DNA of 64,000 nucleotides from Pseudodesulfovibrio tunisiensis (lineage in GTDB: Bacteria; Desulfobacterota; Desulfovibrionia; Desulfovibrionales; Desulfovibrionaceae), in NCBI RefSeq assembly GCF_022809775.1, contig NZ_CP094380.1, forward strand, positions 1,785,001 through 1,849,000. The letters run 5' to 3'. The notes below the pieces were generated by a model. The model ran no database searches. It was not told where the DNA came from and worked only from the letters and a program-made list of their open reading frames with translations. Shown piece by piece: positions 43,922 through 52,142 of this stretch (position 1 is its first letter; every line of letters begins with the position of its first letter). Position numbers and translations under genes: made by a program.

Positions 43922-43959
43922 AAAGGCCCGGTCAGTGAAAACTGACCGGGCCTTTTTCG
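43922..43959 (+). terminator. tRNA-Ala terminator
   Basis: Fifteen-bp stem AAAGGCCCGGTCAGT/ACTGACCGGGCCTTT with GAAA loop, then T5CG. An almost identical terminator lies at 47547 after purT. Confidence 0.9.
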
Positions 43960-44302
43960 TTTGGTGGTCGACCATTTGACCAACCTGCTGTTGACCAAAG
44001 CATTTGATATCACTGATTAATGATGTGTATAAGCTGTGTTTGAGAAAAGATTGGTTTTAGTCTGTGCTTGTTGAATAAGCTTGGTGCCTTAATTTGAAGG
44101 AACACGGCAGACGTTGGCGAGTAGTGTCGCCACGACAATGCTGGTGCATATCGCTGCGTTCTCAAGAGGGGCGTATGCTCGAGTTGAATAGGCGCTAACA
44201 AGAACAGCAAATAGCATCATTCCATGCATTGTTTGAAAACATTTTCAATTTTTCCATTCAATTTCAGGCAGTTGCATCAAGGAATAGCTCGTATTTTTGT
44301 TT
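43960..44302. other. Gap without gene inside the island
   Basis: AT-rich sequence. It begins with TTGACCAACC (43976-43985) and TTGACCAA (43991-43998). I see no convincing gene; frames here are short and lack ribosome binding sites. Confidence 0.5.
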
Positions 44303-44608
44303 TTAAAAATGTTCGTTCCGGATGTTGCCCGTCCACAGCTTCGACGTATGCATGACTCGCAACAGATTAACCACATCCCGCTGCACCTGATAAACCAGAA
44401 AATAAGGAATATGAGGGATGACCAGTTCTCTGGTGTCTTTCAGCAGTCCTGCCCGACCTGCGTGAGGGAACGTGCGGAGCGTGCCAGTCGCCTTGTGGAT
44501 TTTGGCAACCAGCATTTTGCCGACACCCGGTTCTCCCTGTTTTCGGAAATAATCCATCAGGTCTGTCAGGTCTGCATAAGCGGACTCGGTCCACTTAATC
44601 GAGTTCAA
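44303..44608 (-). CDS. RelE/ParE-family toxin
   Basis: The 101-aa protein has the ParE/RelE fold: IKWTESAYADLTDLMDYFRK, ATGTLRTFPHAGRAGLLKDT, and RELVIPHIPYFLVYQVQRD, NLLRVMHTSKLWT at the end, typical of ParE-like toxins that hit gyrase or mRNA. Its start overlaps the end of the antitoxin gene by 14 bases, the usual layout. Expression is presumably controlled by the palindrome at 44855. Confidence 0.9.
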   Translation of the reverse strand: MNSIKWTESAYADLTDLMDYFRKQGEPGVGKMLVAKIHKATGTLRTFPHAGRAGLLKDTRELVIPHIPYFLVYQVQRDVVNLLRVMHTSKLWTGNIRNEHF

Positions 44609-44837
44609 CGCCGAGTCCTTTCAGTTTGTCGGCGACTTCCTCATGGGAAAAGACTCGACCAGCTTCAACGTCATCCAGTCCTTTTTGGACCTCAGCTGAG
44701 TACCAAGTCAGGTATTCAAGATAGTGATTCACTGCATTCTTAATCAAACCGGATCGGGTTTGGCCTAAGGCATGGACTGCCTCATCCAACCGTTCCAGGG
44801 TGGCGGTATCAAATCGTGTGCTTACCATTGCGGGCAT
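44595..44837 (-). CDS. Ribbon-helix-helix antitoxin (ParD/CopG type)
   Basis: The 80-aa protein begins PAMVSTRFDTATLERLDEAV, a ribbon-helix-helix domain (beta strand then two helices, GQTRSGLIKNAVNHYLEYL), followed by an acidic C-terminal tail (VQKGLDDVEAGRVFSHEEVA) that should wrap the toxin. ATG 44837 has AGGAGGAA upstream. It is the upstream partner of the toxin and probably represses the pair. Confidence 0.9.
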   Translation of the reverse strand: MPAMVSTRFDTATLERLDEAVHALGQTRSGLIKNAVNHYLEYLTWYSAEVQKGLDDVEAGRVFSHEEVADKLKGLGVELD

Positions 44838-44854
44838 ATTGATTCCTCCTGTAT

Positions 44855-44869
44855 GACATAGTGTATGTC
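44855..44869. promoter_or_regulatory. Toxin-antitoxin operator palindrome
   Basis: GACATA-GTG-TATGTC is a perfect palindrome 17 bases before the antitoxin start, fitting a ribbon-helix-helix repressor site. Confidence 0.65.
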
Positions 44870-45021
44870 GCTGGCGTGAAAATGTCCAGCGTGAGCCAAT
44901 GAATCTTGTTTGAACAACGGGAAGCATCAAATTTTTTAACACCACCCTCAAATCACCGGCCTTGGGTAAACTTCTTGAAAAAAATCAACAGATTCAAATG
45001 ATTGGATAGTCCTCCTCATGC

Positions 45022-45055
45022 ATGGCATTCAAGAGATCGTCCTCCAGCTCCACCA
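45022..45055 (+). repeat. Truncated copy of tRNA-Ala 3' half
   Basis: ATGGCATTCAAGAGATCGT joined to CCTCCAGCTCCACCA equals the tRNA anticodon-to-CCA segment with one base change and an 11-base deletion of the T-arm. It marks an old attachment site or duplication junction. Confidence 0.85.
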
Positions 45056-45064
45056 CAGAATATT

Positions 45065-45100
45065 AAAGGCTTAGAAGGTTTTCCTTCTAAGCCTTTTTTT
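45065..45100 (+). terminator. Terminator after the truncated tRNA copy
   Basis: Fourteen-bp stem AAAGGCTTAGAAGG/CCTTCTAAGCCTTT with TTTT loop and a T run, then CGTATGG. Its position mirrors the terminator after the intact tRNA but the stem sequence differs. Confidence 0.85.
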
Positions 45101-45158
45101 CGTATGGATAACCGTTCGAATAACATTTCCGGTTAACCTGGATTTGCGAGATTCCGTT

Positions 45159-45188
45159 GGGGGGGCTTGGGTTTTCTTGCCCCCCCCC
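45159..45188. repeat. G7...C9 inverted repeat
   Basis: Seven G (45159-45165) and nine C (45180-45188) face each other across 14 bases. Lying just after the stop of the 83-aa gene on the minus strand, it could act as its terminator. Homopolymers of this length are also mutable. Confidence 0.45.
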
Positions 45189-45213
45189 TTATCACTTGTG
45201 AGGCACTCCCGTA

Positions 45214-45465
45214 TCATGCGTATACATTCGAAATTGCGGCGTAAGCCTCTTCCTGCGCCTCCTTCTGTGCTTTTCTGACATTCAACGCACCATTTTGAAT
45301 AGAATGCTTAACCCTTCGGTAAGTCTCAAAATCTGAAAGCGTGATTCCGGCTTTGGTCAATTGCTCCTTTATAAGGGTTTGAGCGGTGTGCTCGTCATAC
45401 CTATCCACGAGCTTGTTGTACTCGTAGTTCTCAAGACACTCGCGAGCTGTCCCTAATACGCCCAT
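45214..45465 (-). CDS. Uncharacterised 83-aa island protein
   Basis: No family recognised. It is helical and charged: GVLGTARECLENYEYNKLVD, RYDEHTAQTLIKEQLTKAGI, and a C-terminus rich in Ala/Glu (VRKAQKEAQEEAYAAI). ATG 45465 has AAGGAGGA seven bases upstream. It lies 37 bases after the frameshifted gene on the same strand, so the two form a small operon. Confidence 0.6.
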   Translation of the reverse strand: MGVLGTARECLENYEYNKLVDRYDEHTAQTLIKEQLTKAGITLSDFETYRRVKHSIQNGALNVRKAQKEAQEEAYAAISNVYA

Positions 45466-45502
45466 ACTTTCCTCCTTATGATTTAGGTGTGTGGTGGGCC
45501 TT

Positions 45503-45764
45503 CTATTTTTGATAAGAATTTCGGACTCTTTCCAGTTTGGTCCTCCCATGGGGTGTTTCATGGTCGCCATCAATAATCTCGTACTCGTGGCCTTTCAGAA
45601 CAGGCTCCAGACGATCTTCCTTGAATTTTTGCAGGGAGGCCCCCTTGTCCATCGCCCGTTTGTAGTTGTAGTCGCCGATTTCCTCGTTACGAGGGGCTCG
45701 GATAGTTACCATGACCCCCCCCTTTTTCCCAGATCTTCGCTTCTACCTCAGCTACTTTTGACAT
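45503..45764 (-). pseudogene. Small island gene interrupted by frameshift in a run of eight G
   Basis: Reading from ATG 45764 (AAGGAGA upstream) gives MSKVAEVEAKIWEKGG, then the frame fails after GGGGGGGG (45715-45722, C on the plus strand) and stops at TAA. The next frame continues VMVTIRAPRNEEIGDYNYKR to LERVRNSYQK. Seven G instead of eight would join them into one protein of about 86 aa. The break could be a real mutation, reversible slippage (phase variation), ribosomal slippage at AAAAAGGG, or a read error. A separate start at ATG 45712 is also possible. Function unknown. Confidence 0.55.
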
Positions 45765-46090
45765 ATCTTCTCCTTATTTTTTACTTGTCTTTGACTTATT
45801 TTCTCTTTGGATATGCCTCTCATTGTGGATTGTCAACGCCTTGGTGCGTGTTTGCTGTTACGGTAAGTGTTAGCTTGTGGGTGGATGTTCGGCCCAAATG
45901 GGATACACGAAAACTCTGACAACGACGTGCCATCGATTTTTTCAGAGTGGACAATAAGTCCTCAATAGATTCAGATTTTGGTCAACCATCCGGTCAACCA
46001 AACGAATTCAACACACCTCCAACATCACTAATTTTCTGTTTATATCAAAATATTTCAAAACATAATCGCCAGTTCCGCGTGCATGCCACC
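45765..46090. other. Gap without gene inside the island
   Basis: AT-rich stretch upstream of the small minus-strand operon, so it holds that promoter. It contains two copies of GGTCAACCA (45980-45988, 45993-46001) separated by a few bases, inverse to motifs near 43976. No gene seen. Confidence 0.5.
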
Positions 46091-46148
46091 CAAGAAGTCG
46101 CGGGTTCGATTCCCTTCAGCTCCACCACTTTTTCGTTTGGTGGTCGAC
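46091..46148 (+). repeat. Copy of tRNA-Ala 3' end plus flank
   Basis: Bases 46091-46127 match the tRNA from the anticodon stem to CCA with three changes. They are followed by CTTT and TTCGTTTGGTGGTCGACC, as after the tRNA terminator at 43955-43972, but without the terminator hairpin. It is the right boundary of the second island segment. Confidence 0.85.
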
Positions 46149-46152
46149 CTGA

Positions 46153-46219
46153 TGCAAGTCGCCATTCGAAATGAGAAAATTGGCCGTTCGAAATAAAAAA
46201 TTTTGCGAGGCGACTTGCA
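46153..46219 (+). promoter_or_regulatory. Inverted repeat in the purT leader
   Basis: TGCAAGTCGCC (46153-46163) and GGCGACTTGCA (46209-46219) are perfect reverse complements 45 bases apart. TTCGAAAT occurs twice in the loop. It could fold in the purT leader or be another element scar. It does not match the purine riboswitch pattern as far as I can tell. Confidence 0.45.
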
Positions 46220-46323
46220 GCCTTTGAATAAAACGCTCACCCAATCCTTTCATTTCCGAAGGAAATTTGGCATAGAGCTTTCCTGTTTCAAGCTTGATTT
46301 CAATCAATTCAGAGGGATTCAAC

Positions 46324-47505
46324 ATGACGATATTGGGAACGGCCAAAACGGCGTCTGCAAGGAAAATGATGCTTCTTGGTGGTGGCGAACTGGGCAAGGA
46401 AGTCGTGATCGAGGCGCAGCGGCTTGGCGTTGAGGTCATTGTGGTTGACCGCTATGAAGACACCCCTGCCATGCAGGTGGCGCACCGCTCCTACACCATG
46501 TCCATGCTGGATGGCGATGCGCTGCGTCGGGTCATCATGGAGGAAAAGCCGGACTACATTGTGCCCGAAATCGAGGCCATTGCCACGTCCACTCTGGTCG
46601 AGCTTGAAAAGGAGGGATTCAATGTCGTCCCCAATGCCAATGCGACCAGATTGACAATGGATCGTGAAGGCATTCGGCGTCTTGCAGCCGAAAAGGTCGG
46701 CCTGACCACATCCCCCTACCGCTTCGCCGACACGGAAGAGGAATACCGGGCGGCAGTGGCTGAAATCGGCATCCCATGCGTGATCAAGCCCGTGATGAGC
46801 TCTTCCGGAAAGGGACAGTCCGTTGTCAAAAGCGAGGCTGACATCCACAAGGCATGGGAATATTCCCAGTCCGGCGGCCGAACGGGTGAAGGGCGCATCA
46901 TCATCGAGAAATTCATTCCCTTTGACTACGAGATCACCCTGTTGACCGTGCGTCACATTGATGGAACGACGTTTTGCGAGCCGATCGGGCACAGACAGGA
47001 AAACGGGGATTACCGCGAATCATGGCAGCCGCAACCCATGAGTGAAGCAGCCCTTGCCAAAGCTCGGGACTATGCACGCAGGATCACGGACGCCCTGGGT
47101 GGACGCGGCATTTTCGGGGTCGAACTTTTTGTCAAGGATGACGACATCATCTTCAGTGAGGTTTCCCCGCGCCCTCACGACACGGGACTGGTGACGGTCA
47201 TCTCGCAGGACCTGAGTGAATTTGCCCTGCATGCAAGGGCCATTCTGGGCTTGCCGATCCCGAATATCCGTCAATACGGAGCCGCCGCTTCGAGCGTGAT
47301 TCTCTCCAACGGCACATCGGACAAGCCCTCCTTTGCTGGCGTTGACGACGCGCTTCGCGAGGCAGACACAAAGGTTCTGATTTTCGGAAAGGGCGAATGC
47401 GCCGGAGTCCGTCGTCTTGGTGTTGCCCTGGCCCTTGCCGACGACGTTGAAAGCGCCGTGGAAAAAGCAAAAAGAGTTTCTTCTGCTGTAACGGTTTCGC
47501 ATTAG
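46324..47505 (+). CDS. purT: Formate-dependent phosphoribosylglycinamide formyltransferase
   Basis: ATP-grasp enzyme of 393 aa that formylates GAR with formate and ATP in purine synthesis, replacing folate-dependent PurN. It has [20 protein letters not shown] at the N-terminus, [37 protein letters not shown] (ATP loop), [17 protein letters not shown] and FFGVEL-like [36 protein letters not shown] precedes ATG 46324. Codon use is a little less GC-rich than in neighbours. It lies between two copies of the tRNA-Ala 3' region, so it may have come in with the island. Confidence 0.96.
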   Translation: MTILGTAKTASARKMMLLGGGELGKEVVIEAQRLGVEVIVVDRYEDTPAMQVAHRSYTMSMLDGDALRRVIMEEKPDYIVPEIEAIATSTLVELEKEGFNVVPNANATRLTMDREGIRRLAAEKVGLTTSPYRFADTEEEYRAAVAEIGIPCVIKPVMSSSGKGQSVVKSEADIHKAWEYSQSGGRTGEGRIIIEKFIPFDYEITLLTVRHIDGTTFCEPIGHRQENGDYRESWQPQPMSEAALAKARDYARRITDALGGRGIFGVELFVKDDDIIFSEVSPRPHDTGLVTVISQDLSEFALHARAILGLPIPNIRQYGAAASSVILSNGTSDKPSFAGVDDALREADTKVLIFGKGECAGVRRLGVALALADDVESAVEKAKRVSSAVTVSH

Positions 47506-47523
47506 TACAAACATTCCCCTCCC

Positions 47524-47585
47524 ACTCCACCTCTTTGGTATCGAAGAGGCCCGGTCAGTGAAAAACTGACCGGGCCTTTTTTCGC
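47524..47585 (+). terminator. purT terminator within a diverged copy of the tRNA-Ala downstream flank
   Basis: AGGCCCGGTCAGT/ACTGACCGGGCCT (47547-47559, 47565-47577) with GAAAA loop and T run. The 20 bases before it (CTCCACCTCTTTGGTATCG) match the tRNA end and flank (CTCCACCACTTTGATATTG) with few changes, so this looks like the outer end of the island. Confidence 0.8.
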
Positions 47586-47705
47586 TCTCAATCAACTCCC
47601 CCCTTCCACGCCGATATAAAAATCATGATTGAATTTTGAACATGATCATGCAAATCTGTCCTCCGTTTTCCGAACCTCACTTGCAACATCAAAAGGACTG
47701 ATCAT

Positions 47706-48302
47706 ATGCCTTGTTATGAATTCGAAGGATTGGTGCCGGTGGTTCATCCCACCGCGTATGTTCACCCCACTGCCGTACTCATCGGCGACGTGATTGTCGG
47801 CGAGGGCGTGTATATCGGCCCCTGCGCCTCTCTGCGCGGCGACTATGGCCGCCTGATCGTGAAACAGGGGTCCAATGTGCAGGACGGCTGCATCATGCAC
47901 GGCTATTGCGACGTGGATACCATTGTCGAGGAAAACGTGTCCGTGGGGCACGGGGCCATTCTGCACGGATGCGTTATCAGGCGGAATTGCCTGATCGGCA
48001 TGAATTCCGTGGTCATGGACGGAGCCGAAATCGGCGAGGAAAGCATTGTCGCGGCCATGAGCTTTGTAAAGGCGGCCTTCAAGGGAAGCCCCCGGCAGTT
48101 GCTGGTCGGCTCCCCGGCCAGGGAACTGCGACAGGTAACGGATCAGGACATGCACTGGCACGGCCTGAACATCCGCGAATATCAGGCTCTGCCCGACCGC
48201 TGCGCACGCGCCATCAAGGAAGTGCAGCCCCTTGCCGAGCCCGAAACCGACCGTCCCCATCTGGCTGGCGTCACCGACGTGCAACCCAAGCCGGAAAAAT
48301 GA
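47706..48302 (+). CDS. Gamma-carbonic-anhydrase-like hexapeptide-repeat protein (PaaY/CaiE type)
   Basis: The 198-aa left-handed beta-helix protein has hexapeptide repeats from [20 protein letters not shown] to residue 125 and the metal residues of gamma carbonic anhydrases ([30 protein letters not shown]). The C-terminal helix ([18 protein letters not shown]) is typical of PaaY/CaiE. It may act as a thioesterase or carbonic anhydrase. It starts at ATG 47706 without a strong Shine-Dalgarno. Confidence 0.88.
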   Translation: MPCYEFEGLVPVVHPTAYVHPTAVLIGDVIVGEGVYIGPCASLRGDYGRLIVKQGSNVQDGCIMHGYCDVDTIVEENVSVGHGAILHGCVIRRNCLIGMNSVVMDGAEIGEESIVAAMSFVKAAFKGSPRQLLVGSPARELRQVTDQDMHWHGLNIREYQALPDRCARAIKEVQPLAEPETDRPHLAGVTDVQPKPEK

Positions 48303-48326
48303 TTTTCCGAACTCCTCCCACGGAAA

Positions 48327-48366
48327 CAAAAATCGGGCCCGGTCAAATCCTGTTGACCGGGCCCGA
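48327..48366 (-). terminator. Minus-strand terminator
   Basis: TCGGGCCCGGTCAA/TTGACCGGGCCCGA form a perfect 14-bp stem with a six-base loop; on the minus strand it runs into TTTTTGTTT. It ends the VOC-family transcript and may also serve the convergent hexapeptide gene. Confidence 0.8.
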
Positions 48367-48401
48367 CGTGATTCAAGGTATTTCCACCTGCAATCTGAAA
48401 C

Positions 48402-48803
48402 CTACTCTCCATCCTCTTCCTGAAACGTGATGAGATTCAGCGGCACGCCCTGCGGATCCCTGATCACGCAAAATCGTCCGACATTGGGAATGTCCGTGGG
48501 CGGCAGGACGACTTCTCCGCCGAATTCCCGAACCTGTCTGGCGGACTCATCAACATCATCAACAGTGACGTACGAATCCCAGCAGGGCATGACGTCCCCG
48601 GGGACGTTCCCCTCCTTGAGCATCATGCCCGCAACCCAGCTCTTTCCCTTGAACACGGCAAGATAGGGATTTCCGTAAATCGTCTTTGTTTCGACAAAAC
48701 TCCAGCCGAACAACTTGCCGTAGAATTCCCTTGCAGCCGGCAAATCCGTAGTGATCAGCTCGTTCATGCTGAACACCCCATGGGTCTTGAAACGCTCCTC
48801 CAC
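48402..48803 (-). CDS. VOC-family (glyoxalase-like) protein
   Basis: The 133-aa protein has two beta-alpha-beta modules: MNELITTDLPAAREFYGKLF with GWSF, then CWDSYVTVDDVDESARQVRE and GGEVVLPPTDIPNVGRFCVI, DPQGVPLNLI. Members bind metals or small ligands; role unknown. I chose GTG 48803, with GGAGGA seven bases upstream, over the longer open frame to 48935. It is divergent from tyrP. Confidence 0.85.
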   Translation of the reverse strand: MEERFKTHGVFSMNELITTDLPAAREFYGKLFGWSFVETKTIYGNPYLAVFKGKSWVAGMMLKEGNVPGDVMPCWDSYVTVDDVDESARQVREFGGEVVLPPTDIPNVGRFCVIRDPQGVPLNLITFQEEDGE

Positions 48804-49134
48804 TTCATTCCTCCTTCTGAAAAAAGGCAAACAGGCCACCCAAGCCGTCCTCACGCAACCGATTGCAGTCATGATATCCATAATCGATCCACACCGTATC
48901 GACCAGCTGAAACCAATCCTTCCAGCTCCGCCCAAACGTCCGGCTTTCCCCTTGACTCAGCATATTCCCTTGAATAGGTAGTGCCCCGGAAGAGATTGAT
49001 CTGGTTGTATCGAATCAAGGGGTGCCTAACACCGTCAATTCTAATTTGGACGCTCTCTTCTGCGCGAATCCGCGTGCTTTTTCGCAAAAGCACGCTTTTT
49101 TCGCTTGTTCCCCACCAAACAGAGGAGAGTCATC
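48804..49134. other. Gap with possible decayed gene
   Basis: The minus-strand frame at 48869-49093 reads MLLRKSTRIRAEESVQIRID, then IRYNQINLFRGTTYSREYAE and WAELEGLVSAGRYGVDRLWI, which looks protein-like but has no visible ribosome binding site and no family I recognise. It may be a remnant. The tyrP promoter must also be in this gap. Confidence 0.3.
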
Positions 49135-50280
49135 TTGGACGGCAAACATATCGGCGCGATCAGCGTGGTCGCGGGAACCGCAATCGGCGCGGGCATGCTC
49201 GGACTGCCCATGACCATCGGCAGCCTCGGGTTCTTCACGGGCGCGGCCGTGCTGGTCTTCATGTGGTGCGTGGCCACCTTCTCCGCGCTCATGCTGCTGG
49301 AAATCAATCTGGAATTCGGCAAGGGCGTCAATCTCAACCACATGACCCGGAAAATTCTGGGACGCCCCGGCCAGATCGTCGGCACGGGCAGCGTGTTCTT
49401 TCTCCTCTATTGCCTGCTTGTGGCGTATCTCACGGGCATGGGCGACCTGATCTCCGGCGCACTGGACATCGATGCCCGCATCGGCACCGCCGTGTTCGCC
49501 CTTGTCAGCGGCATCATTCTGTATTCCGGCATGAATGTCGTGGTCATGGCCAACAAGGGGCTGTTCTTCTCCATGTTCGCGGCCATGGCCATCTGCTTTG
49601 CGACGCTCGGCGAACACGTCAATCCGGCAAACCTCACGCTGGGCGCGCCCACGGCCAAGGCTCTGATCGTCACCTTTCCCGTGCTCATCACGTCCTTCGG
49701 CTACCATGTCTGCATCCCGAGCATCGTGACCTTCATCGGCGAGGATCGGAAGGCCCTGATCCGTATCCTCATGATCGGCGGCGCGCTCCCGAGCATCTGC
49801 TACATCGTGTGGCTCCTGCTCTCCCTCGGCAGCACCACCCCGGACCAGCTTGCGGGCATGGCCAATGTGGATGCGCTGGTCAAGGCCGTAAGCGGAGATT
49901 CCCTCTGGGTCCGCACCGCCGTTTCCCTGTTCGCGGTGCTCGCCCTGATCACCTCGTTTCTGGGCGTGTCCCTGAGCCTGTTCGATCTGGTGGCCGAGAC
50001 CTTCCATCGCAAAAACGACAGCAAAAGCCGCGTGGGCACCAGCCTGCTGGTTTTCGTGCCGCCTCTTGCCGCCTCCCTGCTCGCTCCGGACGGATTCATT
50101 GCGGCCCTGTCCCATGCCGGAGCCGCCTTCACCATCATTTCCATTCTCCTGCCCTGCATCATGGTCTGGAAGATGCGCTCGGCAGGCAGAAACACGAAAT
50201 TCCGCGCCTTTGGCGGCCGCCCGGCCCTTGTGGCCTGCTTCATGTGCGGCATAGCCATCGTGACCGCCAACTATCTGTAG
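49135..50280 (+). CDS. tyrP: Aromatic amino acid permease (TyrP/HAAAP family)
   Basis: Inner-membrane proton-coupled transporter for tyrosine or tryptophan, 381 aa with about eleven spans. It begins IGAISVVAGTAIGAGMLGLP, the family signature, and has FGYHVCIPSIVTFIGEDRKA and LITSFLGVSLSLFDLVAETF. TTG 49135 has AGAGGAGAG seven bases upstream and no better start exists. Monocistronic, ended by the terminator at 50305. Confidence 0.92.
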   Translation: MDGKHIGAISVVAGTAIGAGMLGLPMTIGSLGFFTGAAVLVFMWCVATFSALMLLEINLEFGKGVNLNHMTRKILGRPGQIVGTGSVFFLLYCLLVAYLTGMGDLISGALDIDARIGTAVFALVSGIILYSGMNVVVMANKGLFFSMFAAMAICFATLGEHVNPANLTLGAPTAKALIVTFPVLITSFGYHVCIPSIVTFIGEDRKALIRILMIGGALPSICYIVWLLLSLGSTTPDQLAGMANVDALVKAVSGDSLWVRTAVSLFAVLALITSFLGVSLSLFDLVAETFHRKNDSKSRVGTSLLVFVPPLAASLLAPDGFIAALSHAGAAFTIISILLPCIMVWKMRSAGRNTKFRAFGGRPALVACFMCGIAIVTANYL

Positions 50281-50304
50281 ACGGCTTGCTCCTTCCCAAG
50301 ACGC

Positions 50305-50339
50305 AAAAGCGTCCCGGCCTTTGACCGGGACGCTTTTTT
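50305..50339 (+). terminator. tyrP terminator
   Basis: AAAAGCGTCCCGG/CCGGGACGCTTTT stem with a seven-base loop and seven T. The following gap (50340-50630) holds a partial hairpin near 50528-50560 and the marC promoter, with no gene seen. Confidence 0.88.
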
Positions 50340-50630
50340 ATTGCGGTCGGGATGAACGGGGGGACACACAATCGAAAAAATCGTTACGCACATTTTTCTG
50401 CGGATTGTCCGACTTCCCCCCTGAAATCCCATGTCCCATCTCTTTTTTTTTCGAAAACGGAGCAGAAAAGAACACCTTTTGCCCGCTCGACTTCCGCATG
50501 TCCGCAAAACCCGCATGAAACAGCAGGACCGGCCACATGGAAAAAACCGGGTCCTCCATGCTAATGTAGTGGACAAGCGACACCAAACGCGTTACCCGCC
50601 ACGGCCGAACCACTTGAAGGAGCATTCCGG

Positions 50631-51224
50631 ATGATCAACCTGTTTGTCAGCCTGTACATAAAGCTGTTTTTTCTGCTGACCCCGTTTTTCGTACTCAGCG
50701 TGTTTCTTTCCATGACCAAGGACATGCCGCTCAAGGACCAGCACAAGCTGGCCGTGCGCGTGGTCATGGCCGTGGCGGTCATCTCGCTGATCCTGTATTT
50801 TGCAGGCAATGCGATCTTCGCCACGCTGGGCATCACGCTGGACGGCTTCCGCGTCGGTGCCGGAGCGCTCCTGTTCCTTTCTGCCGTGACTCTGGTCTCG
50901 GGCAAACGCACCGCGCCCCAGCCCGAGGACGAGGACGACATCGCCATCGTGCCTCTGGCCATCCCCATCACCGTGGGGCCGGCCACCATCGGTTCCCTGC
51001 TCATCCTTGGCGCGGAACTCGGGGACACCACGCACCGCCTGATCGGTTCGGCCTCGCTTCTGGCGGCCTGCATCACGGTGGGCATGCTCCTGTTTTCGGC
51101 CTCGGCCATCAAACGGGTCATCGGCAATCTCGGCATTTCCGTGCTGACAAAGATCACGGGGCTGGTGCTCTCCGCCCTTGCCGCGCAAATCATGTTCACC
51201 GGCATCAAGGGCTTTCTCGGGTAG
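50631..51224 (+). CDS. marC: MarC-family integral membrane protein
   Basis: The 197-aa protein has six membrane segments: FVSLYIKLFFLLTPFFVLSV, VVMAVAVISLILYFAGNAIF, FRVGAGALLFLSAVTLVSGK, VPLAIPITVGPATIGSLLIL, ASLLAACITVGMLLFSASA, GISVLTKITGLVLSALAAQI. The P-x-GP-x-TI loop is the MarC signature. Physiological role is unclear; early links to drug resistance were not upheld. GAAGGAG precedes ATG 50631. Confidence 0.93.
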   Translation: MINLFVSLYIKLFFLLTPFFVLSVFLSMTKDMPLKDQHKLAVRVVMAVAVISLILYFAGNAIFATLGITLDGFRVGAGALLFLSAVTLVSGKRTAPQPEDEDDIAIVPLAIPITVGPATIGSLLILGAELGDTTHRLIGSASLLAACITVGMLLFSASAIKRVIGNLGISVLTKITGLVLSALAAQIMFTGIKGFLG

Positions 51225-51316
51225 CATTCCCGACAGGCGTACACGGGTTGCCAAACACGGCAGCCCCATCTATATTGGCTGACGGTTTCCGCTAACCCGT
51301 CAGCCAAGGTGCGCTC

Positions 51317-52099
51317 ATGCCTCACACATTTTCCCGCAGACAGGCCCTGTCCCTGATATCCGGCGGTTTCGCGGCCTGCGCCATGTGCCCCGGCCTCGCC
51401 CTTGCCGAACCCAAGACCATGATCTTCAACTGGAACCGCCAGTTCGCCCCCTATTCCATGATGAAAGACGGACGGATTTCCGGCATTCTGGTGGACGCCA
51501 TGAACGACATCGTCGGCAAACGCATGGGATTCGCCGTGGAACACCGCGCCTACGACTGGCCGGTTGCACAGGACCTGATTCGCGCTGCCAAGGGAGATGC
51601 CCTGTGCACGAATCCCACGGACGGACGCAAACAGTTCATGCTCTTTGCCGAGGAATCCGTGATTGAAAGTCTGGCCTCGGTCTTCTGGAACAGGGACAAT
51701 CCCCGGAGCGAGGAAATCAGGGCCATCAGTTCCGTGAACGACCTGAACCGCTTCACCATGGTGGACTATCAGGGCAACGGCTGGGCCAGGCGCACGTTTC
51801 CGCCATCCCTGCGCGTCAACTGGCTGCCGGACATGGATACCGTGTTCACAACCATTCTGGACGGTGATGCCGACATTTTCGTGGGCAACGGATTCGCCGC
51901 GCTCTACGCCATGCAGGAACTCGGCATTCGCGACCGGTTCGCGGCCAGGGAACTGGCCGTGGGTGAACCGTCCTGCTTCAATTTCGGGTTGCGCCGCACG
52001 TTTCCGGAGGCGGAACAGGTCGTACGCGACTTCGAGGCGGCTCTTGACGAAGCTCAGCTCGACAACACCATCCGCGCCATCATAGACAAGTACCTGTAG
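51317..52099 (+). CDS. Solute-binding protein (PBPb) with Tat-type signal
   Basis: The 260-aa protein begins PHTFSRRQALSLISGGFAAC; the SRRQAL motif and following hydrophobic stretch fit a twin-arginine export signal, cleaved after LALA. The mature part is a type 2 binding protein: RQFAPYSMMKDGRISGILVD, DLIRAAKGDALCTNPTDGRK, LDGDADIFVGNGFAALYAMQ. Ligand unknown; no transporter genes adjacent. Tat export suggests folding or cofactor needs before export. Confidence 0.85.
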   Translation: MPHTFSRRQALSLISGGFAACAMCPGLALAEPKTMIFNWNRQFAPYSMMKDGRISGILVDAMNDIVGKRMGFAVEHRAYDWPVAQDLIRAAKGDALCTNPTDGRKQFMLFAEESVIESLASVFWNRDNPRSEEIRAISSVNDLNRFTMVDYQGNGWARRTFPPSLRVNWLPDMDTVFTTILDGDADIFVGNGFAALYAMQELGIRDRFAARELAVGEPSCFNFGLRRTFPEAEQVVRDFEAALDEAQLDNTIRAIIDKYL

Positions 52100-52142
52100 C
52101 CACGATTCCCGAACACTCATGCATGACACGGAGATAGTTGCA

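Larger units (their letters stand above)
43910..47585. mobile_element. Composite genomic island at tRNA-Ala, no integrase left
   Basis: Four places carry the tRNA 3' end: the intact tRNA (to 43909), a shortened copy at 45022-45055, a copy at 46091-46127 followed by TTCGTTTGGTGGTCGACC as after the tRNA, and a diverged copy with terminator at 47524-47582. Between them lie three segments: toxin-antitoxin, small unknown genes, purT. Paired TTGGTCAACC/TTGACCAACC motifs lie near 43976-43998 and 45978-46001. No integrase or transposase gene is present. Confidence 0.6.

Noticed and set aside
44010..44210. Minus-strand 66-codon frame in the island gap
   Set aside because: No ribosome binding site and no protein-like pattern.
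46055..46439. Minus-strand frames across the tRNA 3' copy and purT start
   Set aside because: Antisense to a tRNA fragment and to purT; no ribosome binding site.
50431..50634. Plus-strand 67-codon frame before marC
   Set aside because: Basic low-complexity translation, no ribosome binding site, runs into the marC leader.
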